In this document: positions 7,437 to 14,815 of the stretch, one piece after another
How positions within the stretch are numbered: the stretch's first letter is position 1
Layout: each line of letters starts with the position of its first letter
NCBI RefSeq assembly: GCF_022532105.1
Contig: NZ_CP092832.1
Coordinates: forward strand, 1,951,001 to 2,015,000
Direction: 5' to 3'
Source of the DNA: Flavobacterium sp. HJ-32-4
GTDB lineage: Bacteria; Bacteroidota; Bacteroidia; Flavobacteriales; Flavobacteriaceae
DNA: 64,000 nucleotides
Translations under genes and position numbers: made by a program
Notes under the pieces: model-generated
Database searches by the model: none
Told to the model about the DNA's origin: nothing
The model's input: the letters and a program-made list of their open reading frames with translations, nothing else

Positions 7437-9626
7437 ATGGAAATCCAAAAATTTTACTACGACAATAAGATCGTCCGGAACTTCCTCTACGCCACCATCG
7501 TATTCGGTGTCGTTGGGATGACGGTGGGCTTGTTGCTCGCCCTCTTTTTCCTTTTTCCGAACCTGACCGAGGGTATTCCATGGCTCAGCTTCGGACGTCT
7601 TCGTCCCCTGCATACCAATGCGGTCATCTTTGCCTTCGTGGGGAACGCGATGTTTGCCGGCGTCTACTACTCGATGCAACGGCTTCTCAAAACCCGGATG
7701 TTCAGTGATACACTGAGCAAAATCCACTTCTGGGGCTGGCAGTTGATCATCGTCGCCGCCGCTATTTCGTTGCCGCTGGGTATCACCACTTCAAAGGAAT
7801 ATGCCGAGCTGGAATGGCCGATCGACATTGCCATCACACTGGTATGGGTCGTATTCGGCATCAATATGATCGGGACGATTTTGCGTCGTCGCGAACGACA
7901 CCTCTATGTGGCCATCTGGTTCTACATCGCCACGCTGGTGACGGTAGCCGTGTTGCACATTTTCAACAGCCTCGAACTGCCGGTCAATGCCCTGAAAAGT
8001 TACTCTGCCTATGCGGGTGTTCAGGATGCGTTGGTGCAATGGTGGTACGGACACAACGCGGTGGCGTTCTTCCTTACGACGCCGTTCCTCGGACTCATGT
8101 ATTACTTCCTGCCAAAGGCGGCCGGACGTCCGGTATATTCGTACCGTTTGTCTATTGTTCACTTTTGGTCGCTGATTTTCATCTATATCTGGGCAGGTCC
8201 GCACCACTTGCTGTATTCGGCCCTGCCAAACTGGGCACAGAACCTGGGCGTTGTCTTCTCTGTGATGCTGATCGCACCGTCCTGGGGTGGTATGATCAAC
8301 GGGTTGCTGACCCTGCGGGGTGCCTGGGATAAAGTGCGTCAGGAACCCGTGCTGAAGTTCTTCGTAGTGGCCATCACCGGCTACGGAATGGCGACACTCG
8401 AAGGCCCGATGCTTTCCATCAAAAAATTCAACGCGGTAGCCCACTTTACCGATTGGATCATCGCCCACGTACACGTAGGTGCCTTGGCTTGGAACGGCTT
8501 CCTGACCTTTGGTATCGGCTATTGGTTGATTCCGCGCATGACGAAAGGCAACCTCTATTCCAACAAACTCGCGAATTTCCACTTCTGGATCGCCACGCTC
8601 GGCATTGTGTTGTATGCCCTCCCGATGTATGTTGCCGGTTTCACCCAGGCGTCTATGTGGAAGCAGTTCAACCCAGACGGAACGCTGACCTATGGCAACT
8701 TCCTCGAAACCGTCAACCAGATCATCCCGATGTATGCCATGCGGGCGGTGGGTGGAACGCTCTACCTGATTGGTATGTTCGTTATGGTCTACAATATCGT
8801 ATGCACCATCCGCGCCAATAAAGCGGTTGAAGATGAAGCAGCCGAAGCCCCAGCCCTTGAGCGCATCTCGAACCGTCGTTTCAAAGGCGAGAAATGGCAC
8901 TCCTGGCTGGAAAGACGTCCGGTGCAGTTGACGATCCTGGCTACGATTGCCATCCTGATCGGTGGTATCATCCAAATCGTGCCGACGTTGATGGTCAAAT
9001 CGAATATTCCCACCATCGCAAGTGTCAAGCCGTACACGCCGCTTGAACTGGAAGGCCGCGACCTTTACATCCGCGAAGGCTGCGTAGGCTGTCACTCGCA
9101 ACTGGTGCGTCCGTTCCGAAGTGAGGTCGAACGCTATGGTCCGCAATCGAAAGCCGGTGAGTATGTATACGATCACCCATTCCTGTGGGGCTCCAAACGC
9201 ACGGGTCCGGATTTGCTGCGCGTGGGTGGAAAATACAACGACAACTGGCATTTCAACCACTTGTATGATCCGCAAAGTACGTCGGCCGGTTCCATTATGC
9301 CTTCCTACAAATGGCTGTTCGCCAACAAGGCGCTGGACCTGTCGGAGACCGAAAACAAGATGAGAGTGATGCAGAAACTGGGCGTTCCGTATACGGATGC
9401 CGATATTGCCAATGCCCGCAAGAGTATTGCCGAACAATCGGCGGCGATTGAGAAGAGCCTGGAAATGGATCCCGATTTCGTGAAGAGTAACGAGAAGAGC
9501 CGGAAAGCTGCCGCCGCGAAAGGCGAGACCTTCGTGCCGATGCGCGAGCGCGAGATTACGGCCCTGATTGCCTACCTGCAACGACTGGGAACCGACATCA
9601 AAGTCAAACCGAACACCAAACCCTGA
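7437..9626 (+). CDS. ccoNO: cbb3 cytochrome c oxidase, fused subunits I and II (CcoN-CcoO)
   Basis: 729 residues from ATG 7437; a GTG at 7431 overlapping the ccoS stop is the alternative, but MEIQKFYYDNKIVRNF is the usual N-terminus. The first 470 or so residues are CcoN with twelve membrane helices and haem/CuB ligands in RPLHTNAVIF, WYGHNAVAFF, GPHHLLYSALPNW and IIAHVHVGALAWNG. After a linker (near residue 480) comes CcoO: an anchor helix, the haem c motif CVGCH near 550, and a methionine-bearing GSIMPSY as likely sixth ligand. The fusion is known in Bacteroidota. It is the high-affinity terminal oxidase of the inner membrane. Confidence 0.96.
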   Translation: MEIQKFYYDNKIVRNFLYATIVFGVVGMTVGLLLALFFLFPNLTEGIPWLSFGRLRPLHTNAVIFAFVGNAMFAGVYYSMQRLLKTRMFSDTLSKIHFWGWQLIIVAAAISLPLGITTSKEYAELEWPIDIAITLVWVVFGINMIGTILRRRERHLYVAIWFYIATLVTVAVLHIFNSLELPVNALKSYSAYAGVQDALVQWWYGHNAVAFFLTTPFLGLMYYFLPKAAGRPVYSYRLSIVHFWSLIFIYIWAGPHHLLYSALPNWAQNLGVVFSVMLIAPSWGGMINGLLTLRGAWDKVRQEPVLKFFVVAITGYGMATLEGPMLSIKKFNAVAHFTDWIIAHVHVGALAWNGFLTFGIGYWLIPRMTKGNLYSNKLANFHFWIATLGIVLYALPMYVAGFTQASMWKQFNPDGTLTYGNFLETVNQIIPMYAMRAVGGTLYLIGMFVMVYNIVCTIRANKAVEDEAAEAPALERISNRRFKGEKWHSWLERRPVQLTILATIAILIGGIIQIVPTLMVKSNIPTIASVKPYTPLELEGRDLYIREGCVGCHSQLVRPFRSEVERYGPQSKAGEYVYDHPFLWGSKRTGPDLLRVGGKYNDNWHFNHLYDPQSTSAGSIMPSYKWLFANKALDLSETENKMRVMQKLGVPYTDADIANARKSIAEQSAAIEKSLEMDPDFVKSNEKSRKAAAAKGETFVPMREREITALIAYLQRLGTDIKVKPNTKP

Positions 9627-9631
9627 TAGCC

Positions 9632-9823
9632 ATGTTCGAACAAATCAAACACAATATGGAAACCATCGCAGGAGTCGAGATCTATCCGATCCTGTCGTTA
9701 CTGATCTTCTTCCTGTTCTTTGTCGGATTGGGGGTATGGGTGATCTCATACAGCCGCGAAAGGATCCAACAACTTAGCCAGATTCCGTTGACCGACGATA
9801 ACCTCCAAAACGCTGACCAATGA
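9632..9823 (+). CDS. ccoQ: CcoQ-like cbb3 oxidase small subunit
   Basis: 63 residues with one strong membrane helix (ILSLLIFFLFFVGLGVWVI) followed by a short polar tail, the CcoQ layout. The gene follows ccoNO by 5 nt and overlaps ccoP by 4 nt (ATGA). CcoQ is proposed to stabilise CcoP in the complex. Sequence alone is weak; the position carries the call. Confidence 0.8.
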   Translation: MFEQIKHNMETIAGVEIYPILSLLIFFLFFVGLGVWVISYSRERIQQLSQIPLTDDNLQNADQ

Positions 9824-10755
9824 AAAAGCTGATTCCTGTTTATGTGCGCATTCCCGTTATTTTCTTCACTGTTTTCGGGGCGCTGGAATATTTCATCGAC
9901 TCAGGCGATCGCCCGGCTTTTATCAAGTTCCCGATCGTATCGATTTTCCTCTTTGTCTTTTTCTTCCTCCTGGTGGCTATCGAAATCACCATCAGTGCGG
10001 TCGATAACGTGACCTATCACCTGCTCACCGACGAGCAGAAAAAACAACTGGAAGAAGCCACCGATACCAATGCGGCCCTTGCGGAGGCGTGGCGTAAGGT
10101 GATGAAAGTACTGACCCGTTCCCGTCCGATTTCAGAGGAGTCAGAACTGTTGCTCAACCACGACTACGATGGGATACAGGAACTCGATAACCGGCTTCCA
10201 CCCTGGTGGCTCTACCTGTTCTACCTGACCATCATCGGCGGGGCGGTTTACCTCGTGCGGTTCCACGTGATCGGCACAGACGAACCCGAGCTCGAACTGC
10301 GTAAGGAAATTGCAGAAGCGAAGATGGCCATTGAAGCCTACAAGAAGACGGCACCTGACCAGATGACGGAAGAGAAAGTTACGTTGCTGACGGATGCTAC
10401 TTCCCTGGCAGCGGGCAAGGCCATCTTTACCGCCAATTGCGTCGCCTGCCACCGCGCAGATGCAGGGGGACAGATTGGACCGAACCTCACTGACGAGTAT
10501 TGGTTGCTGGGTGGCGGCATCAAAAATGTTTTCCATACCGTAACGAATGGCGGACGCGATGGCAAAGGGATGATTGCGTGGAAAGCGACGCTCAAACCGA
10601 CGCAGATCCAGCAGGTGGCCAGCTACGTGCTGTCGCTGCAGGGCAGTAAGCCGCAGAATCCGAAGGCACCGGATGGCGAAATCTGGAAAGACGACGCAAA
10701 GGCGGCCAAACCGGCTGATTCTACTGCCGTAGCAGCGGCGGTCGTGAAGCCATAA
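9820..10755 (+). CDS. ccoP: cbb3 oxidase subunit III CcoP, one-haem type
   Basis: 311 residues. Two membrane segments: one near residues 30-55 and one after PPWWLYLFYLTIIGGAVYLV, the conserved CcoP/FixP helix. A cytochrome c domain follows with CVACH at 207-211 and the GGRDGKGMIAW methionine ligand region. Proteobacterial CcoP has two c-type haems; here only one CxxCH is present, as I recall for flavobacterial CcoP. An alanine-rich tail ends the protein. It passes electrons from periplasmic cytochromes to CcoO. Confidence 0.93.
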   Translation: MKKLIPVYVRIPVIFFTVFGALEYFIDSGDRPAFIKFPIVSIFLFVFFFLLVAIEITISAVDNVTYHLLTDEQKKQLEEATDTNAALAEAWRKVMKVLTRSRPISEESELLLNHDYDGIQELDNRLPPWWLYLFYLTIIGGAVYLVRFHVIGTDEPELELRKEIAEAKMAIEAYKKTAPDQMTEEKVTLLTDATSLAAGKAIFTANCVACHRADAGGQIGPNLTDEYWLLGGGIKNVFHTVTNGGRDGKGMIAWKATLKPTQIQQVASYVLSLQGSKPQNPKAPDGEIWKDDAKAAKPADSTAVAAAVVKP

Positions 10756-10767
10756 GAACCACAAGGT

Positions 10768-12186
10768 ATGAGCACATTTGAGGACGAGTCGTTCCGCGAC
10801 AGCCTGAGTACGCTTGACGACACAGGCAAGCGGCGCTGGATTTTCCCGAAGAAACCGGAAGGACCCTATTATGAAAAAAGGAAGTGGGTAAGCTATTTCC
10901 TGCTGGCACTGCTGGTAGCTTTCCCCTTCCTTAAGATAAAAGGGCACCAATTCATGATGTTCAACGTGCTCGAACGGCGTTTCAACATCTTCGGGTTCCC
11001 GTTCTGGCCACAGGATTTCTACCTCTTCGTGCTTACGATGATCATCATGGTCCTCTTCGTGGCGCTTTTTACCGTCATCTATGGCCGGATTTTCTGTGGG
11101 TGGATTTGCCCGCAGACCATCTTCATGGAAATGGTGTTCCGCCGCATTGAATACTGGATCGACGGCGACCGCGGTGCGCAGATACGACTTGACAAGCAGG
11201 CGTGGAATGCCGAAAAGATTCGGAAAAGGGTGCTGAAATGGTTCGCGTTCTTCGTGATTTCATTTCTGGTAGCCAATGTTTTCCTGGCCTATCTGATCGG
11301 TAGCGATGCCTTGAAACTCATGGTGTGGGAGGGACCTTCGGCGCATGCCGGAACGCTGATCGCGTTGTTGATCTTTACCGGCGTATTTTATTTTATATTC
11401 GCTTCCTTCCGTGAACAGGTCTGCCTGATCGCCTGTCCGTATGGCCGCCTTCAGGGTGTGTTACTCGACCGTAAGTCGATAAACGTAGCCTACGATTTCG
11501 TGCGCGGCGAGAAAGAGAAGGGCAGGGCCAAGTTCAACAAATCGGAAGACCGGGCCGCGTCGGGGAAAGGCGACTGCATCGATTGTAACCAATGCGTGGT
11601 GGTGTGCCCGACGGGCATCGACATCCGTCACGGCGTGCAGTTGGAATGTACGAACTGTACCGCCTGCATCGACGTCTGCAACCATATGATGAGCAGCGTG
11701 GGATTGGAAAAAGGACTCATCCGATACGCCACGGCCGACGAAATCGAGAAGAAGGAACCGTTCCGGTTTACGCTTCGGATGAAAGGCTACACGGCGGTAC
11801 TCGTGATTTTGTTCGGGGTGTTCGCCGGGTTACTTTTCCTGAGATCGTCTATCGATACGATGATACTGCGACTGCCCGGACAGCTCTACCAGCATAAAGG
11901 CGACAGTATCAGTAATGTGTATACCTGGCGGGTAATGAACAAGCGGCTCGAGACGATTCCGGAGGTTAGCTTCCGTTTGCTCTCCCATAAGGGGACGATC
12001 AAACTGGTAGGCGACCGTCCGAAGACCCTGAAACCGGAGGAGACCGTGAGCGGTACGATGTTTATCGTGATTCCGGAAGCCGCCCTCTCAGAAGACAAAG
12101 AAAAGATCATCATTGGCGTGTATAGCGGTGGCCAATTGGTCGATAAAGAAAAAACAAACTTCCTCGGACCGCGGGAATTCAACTAA
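10768..12186 (+). CDS. ccoG: Cytochrome c oxidase accessory protein CcoG
   Basis: 472 residues, RdxA/FixG family. Membrane helices with GRIFCGWICPQTIFMEM (NapH/CcoG-like cysteines), then ACPYGRLQGVLLD, and a dicluster ferredoxin region CIDCNQCVVVCP and CTNCTACIDVC that binds two 4Fe-4S clusters. The C-terminal domain after another helix is an Ig-like FixG domain. CcoG is thought to reduce copper for CuB assembly. Spacing of 12 nt on either side places it within the cco operon. Confidence 0.95.
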   Translation: MSTFEDESFRDSLSTLDDTGKRRWIFPKKPEGPYYEKRKWVSYFLLALLVAFPFLKIKGHQFMMFNVLERRFNIFGFPFWPQDFYLFVLTMIIMVLFVALFTVIYGRIFCGWICPQTIFMEMVFRRIEYWIDGDRGAQIRLDKQAWNAEKIRKRVLKWFAFFVISFLVANVFLAYLIGSDALKLMVWEGPSAHAGTLIALLIFTGVFYFIFASFREQVCLIACPYGRLQGVLLDRKSINVAYDFVRGEKEKGRAKFNKSEDRAASGKGDCIDCNQCVVVCPTGIDIRHGVQLECTNCTACIDVCNHMMSSVGLEKGLIRYATADEIEKKEPFRFTLRMKGYTAVLVILFGVFAGLLFLRSSIDTMILRLPGQLYQHKGDSISNVYTWRVMNKRLETIPEVSFRLLSHKGTIKLVGDRPKTLKPEETVSGTMFIVIPEAALSEDKEKIIIGVYSGGQLVDKEKTNFLGPREFN

Positions 12187-12198
12187 AAAGCCACACGT

Positions 12199-12645
12199 AT
12201 GAAAACATGGAATTGGGGAAAAAGCATCGTAGCTGCCTTCCTGTTGTTTATCGTCTTTATCTTCTCGTTCCTCTACCGCGTGCAGACCCAGCCGCAGTAT
12301 AACAGCGAACTGGTGACCGAGGAATACTATAAAAAAGACCAGCGGTATAGCGAAGAATACGACGCCCGTCGCAACGCGCAGGCGCTATCGGAAGAACCGC
12401 AAGTGAAGAATACGGCATCCGGCATTGAAATCGTATTTCCTGCCGCGCTTTGCCCTGTCTCCAAAGGCACAGTGTCCCTCTACAGGCCGTCTGACAAGAA
12501 TCTCGACTTCACACTTCCTCTTGTGTTGTCGGGAAGCTCTCTGCTCATACCTGAAAACCGTCTTGTCGGCGGCCGCTGGGACATTACCCTGGAATGGGTT
12601 TCAGGCGGAAAATCGTATTTCATAAAAGAACAATTGTATCGATAA
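12199..12645 (+). CDS. ccoH: FixH/CcoH family protein
   Basis: 148 residues: a short N-terminus, one membrane helix (IVAAFLLFIVFIFSFLYRV), then YNSELVTEEYYKKDQRYSEEYD, the signature of FixH in Bacteroidota, and a beta-rich periplasmic domain. FixH/CcoH is required for a stable cbb3 complex and works with CcoI. Its TAA stop overlaps the next start by one base. Confidence 0.9.
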   Translation: MKTWNWGKSIVAAFLLFIVFIFSFLYRVQTQPQYNSELVTEEYYKKDQRYSEEYDARRNAQALSEEPQVKNTASGIEIVFPAALCPVSKGTVSLYRPSDKNLDFTLPLVLSGSSLLIPENRLVGGRWDITLEWVSGGKSYFIKEQLYR

Positions 12646-13346
12646 TGTGGACGGCTGCCCTGCTTTTCGGACTCCTAAGCAGTCTCCACTGTGTGGGAAT
12701 GTGCGGACCCATCGCCCTTCTGTTGCCGGTTGACCGCAACAGCACGACCCGAAAAGCGGCGCAGATTATCGTATACCATATCGGACGGATCTCGGTGTAT
12801 GCCACCATCGGGCTCCTCTTCGGATTACTCGGTAAAACCCTCTACCTGGCCGGTTTGCAACAACGGCTTTCCATCATCGCCGGAACGGTCATGCTGCTGG
12901 CGGCAATCCTTCCTGAAAAGACCCTTTTACGGTATGCCCTCTTGCGACCGCTGTATAACCTGACGGCAAGATGGCGCAGCCAGTCAATGCAGGTGTATAA
13001 GAAACGCTCGTTTTCCGCTTTTTTTGCGATGGGGATGTTCAACGGGGCCCTACCTTGTGGACTCGTATACACGGCGCTTTTTGGTGCCATGGCCATGCCA
13101 ACGGTATGGAAAGGCGGTCTTTTTATGGTCGTATTCGGCCTCGGGAATATGTCGGTACTGGCTTCATTGGCCTATTTCAATCCGCTGATGGGCAGCACGT
13201 TTCGCACGCGTTTCCAAAAGATAGTACCCATCGCCGTAGGGGTAATGGGACTTTTGTTCATCGTAAGGGGATTGGGGCTCGCCATTCCGTATGTATCGCC
13301 CGATACACTGGCGCTGCAGGTCATGCAGGGACCTTCCTGCCACTAA
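12645..13346 (+). CDS. TauE/SafE or DsbD_2-like membrane protein of cco operon
   Basis: 233 residues from the ATG that overlaps the ccoH stop (TAATG). A longer frame opens at 12594 but lies within ccoH. The N-terminus LLFGLLSSLHCVGMCGPIALLLP is the conserved first helix of the family annotated as sulfite exporter TauE/SafE or cytochrome biogenesis transmembrane protein; six or so helices follow, with a second GALPCGLVYTALFGA motif. The HCVGMCGP cysteines and the gene's place at the end of the cco operon suggest a role in copper or thiol handling during oxidase assembly rather than sulfite export. That role is inference. Confidence 0.8.
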   Translation: MWTAALLFGLLSSLHCVGMCGPIALLLPVDRNSTTRKAAQIIVYHIGRISVYATIGLLFGLLGKTLYLAGLQQRLSIIAGTVMLLAAILPEKTLLRYALLRPLYNLTARWRSQSMQVYKKRSFSAFFAMGMFNGALPCGLVYTALFGAMAMPTVWKGGLFMVVFGLGNMSVLASLAYFNPLMGSTFRTRFQKIVPIAVGVMGLLFIVRGLGLAIPYVSPDTLALQVMQGPSCH

Positions 13347-13350
13347 TTCA

Positions 13351-14709
13351 TCAGACTGTCAGTGAAAACAACCGCGTTTCGGGCTTGTTGCGTCGTAAAC
13401 GAAGATCGAGTGCCATGCAGATGTTGCGCACAAAAGGACGGCCGGCTTCTTCTACCACCAGCGACTTTCCAGATATCGTAAGCAATCCGTCTTTTTCAAA
13501 TTCCTTCAGCTCCTCCAGGATCTCATCTGAAAATAAAAAGGCTTCGGCACCCGTCCACTCGGTTTTGAGCCGGCACATCAGGTTCAGGATGTGTTGCCGC
13601 ACGATGAGGTCTTCTGTGGTCAGGATATGTCCGCGTAGCAACGGCAACGTATCCCATTCAATCAGTTGGTGGTAGTCCTCGAGGTTTTTGGTGTTTTGGG
13701 CAAAGCCATACCAACTGTCGCCGATGGCGGAAACGCCGAGACCGATCATCATCCGCGTGGAAGCGGTTGTATAGCCCATGAAATTCCGGTGGAGCGCGCC
13801 GTTTTCGGTGGCAGTGAACAGGCTGTCGGTGGTAAGCGCGAAATGGTCCATGCCGATTTCATGGTAGCCGGCGTCCGACAGCATCCGCTTGCCGGTTTCG
13901 TATAGCATCCGTTTTTCGGCGTCGCGCGGCAGGTCTTCCTCCCGGAAACCGCGTTGTCCGTTTCCTTTGAGCCAGGGTGTGTGTGCGTAGCTGTAAAAGG
14001 CCAGGCGATCGGGTTGCAGGGCTACGGTCTTCGAAATCGTATCGATGACATCGTTAAGCGTTTGGAAGGGGAGTCCGTAAATCAAATCATGGCCAATCGA
14101 GGTGTAACCCACCGAACGGGCGGCCTCTGTCACCTCCTTGACATGTTCAAAAGGCTGGAGCCGGTTGATCGCCCGCTGCACGCGTTCGGAATAATCCTGT
14201 ACGCCGAAACTCACGCGGCGAAAGCCCAGTTTGTAAAGGGTTTCCAGGTGTTGGCGTGTGGTATTGTTCGGATGTCCCTCAAACCCCAATTCGGTGGTGG
14301 CGGTTCGTTGACCGAGCGCGAAAATGCCGTTGATGAGGTCTTCCAGGTTCTTTGAGGAGAAGAAAGTAGGCGTGCCGCCGCCGAGGTGGAGTTCCGCGAT
14401 TTTCGGTTTCTCGCCCAACATCTCTACATACATCCGCCATTCTTTCAGCACCGAACGGATGTAGGGGTCTTCCACATCATGGTTTTTCGTAATACGCTTG
14501 GTGCAACCGCAAAACGTACACATACTTTCGCAGAACGGCAGGTGGATATACAGGCTGATGCCATCGTTCCGGCTTTCGTCATACGATTTCCGGATCGAAT
14601 CGCGCCATGCCGTGGCGGAAAAGGTGTCGGCGTCCCAATACGGAACGGTCGGATAGCTCGTGTAGCGGGGGCCCGGAACGTTGTATTTCCGGATAAGTTG
14701 CTCGTTCAT
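13351..14709 (-). CDS. hemN: Oxygen-independent coproporphyrinogen III oxidase
   Basis: 452 residues. N-terminal RYTSYPTVPYWD is typical of HemN. The radical SAM cluster cysteines are C60, C64, C67 (PFCESMCTFCGC) with the extra C69 found in true HemN. GGGTPTF and GFEGHPNNT follow, and the C-terminal HemN domain is present. It decarboxylates coproporphyrinogen III without oxygen in haem synthesis. The gene converges on the cco operon (4 nt between stops) and shares its FNR-type promoter box, so both should rise when oxygen falls. Confidence 0.96.
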   Translation of the reverse strand: MNEQLIRKYNVPGPRYTSYPTVPYWDADTFSATAWRDSIRKSYDESRNDGISLYIHLPFCESMCTFCGCTKRITKNHDVEDPYIRSVLKEWRMYVEMLGEKPKIAELHLGGGTPTFFSSKNLEDLINGIFALGQRTATTELGFEGHPNNTTRQHLETLYKLGFRRVSFGVQDYSERVQRAINRLQPFEHVKEVTEAARSVGYTSIGHDLIYGLPFQTLNDVIDTISKTVALQPDRLAFYSYAHTPWLKGNGQRGFREEDLPRDAEKRMLYETGKRMLSDAGYHEIGMDHFALTTDSLFTATENGALHRNFMGYTTASTRMMIGLGVSAIGDSWYGFAQNTKNLEDYHQLIEWDTLPLLRGHILTTEDLIVRQHILNLMCRLKTEWTGAEAFLFSDEILEELKEFEKDGLLTISGKSLVVEEAGRPFVRNICMALDLRLRRNKPETRLFSLTV

Positions 14710-14729
14710 AACCTGGTGCGTTTGAACGG

Positions 14730-14772
14730 TAAAAGTAGGGGAAGGGGGATACCCCCGTCCTGATAAATGTCA
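14730..14772 (-). promoter_or_regulatory. hemN promoter with FNR/CRP-type box
   Basis: Palindrome TGATAAATGTCA (14761-14772, flanked by CC and GG) and, on the minus strand, a -7-like TACTTTTA (14737 down to 14730). Box centre to -7 box is 29.5 bp, the same as at ccoI; ten of twelve box bases are shared. Confidence 0.55.
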
Positions 14773-14786
14773 GGAAAGGAAATGAA

Positions 14787-14811
14787 AACGCCGGATGGTG
14801 GATCCGGCGTT
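14787..14811 (-). terminator. Terminator after DUF349 gene
   Basis: Perfect 10-bp stem AACGCCGGAT/ATCCGGCGTT with a 5-nt loop, beginning 5 nt after the stop of the minus-strand DUF349 gene. The T-run after it is short (TTTTCATTT). Confidence 0.7.
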
Positions 14812-14815
14812 GTCG

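Noticed and set aside
7791..9581. 596-codon minus-strand frame opposite ccoNO
   Set aside because: Antisense shadow of a well-supported membrane protein gene; translation has no domain and no promoter.
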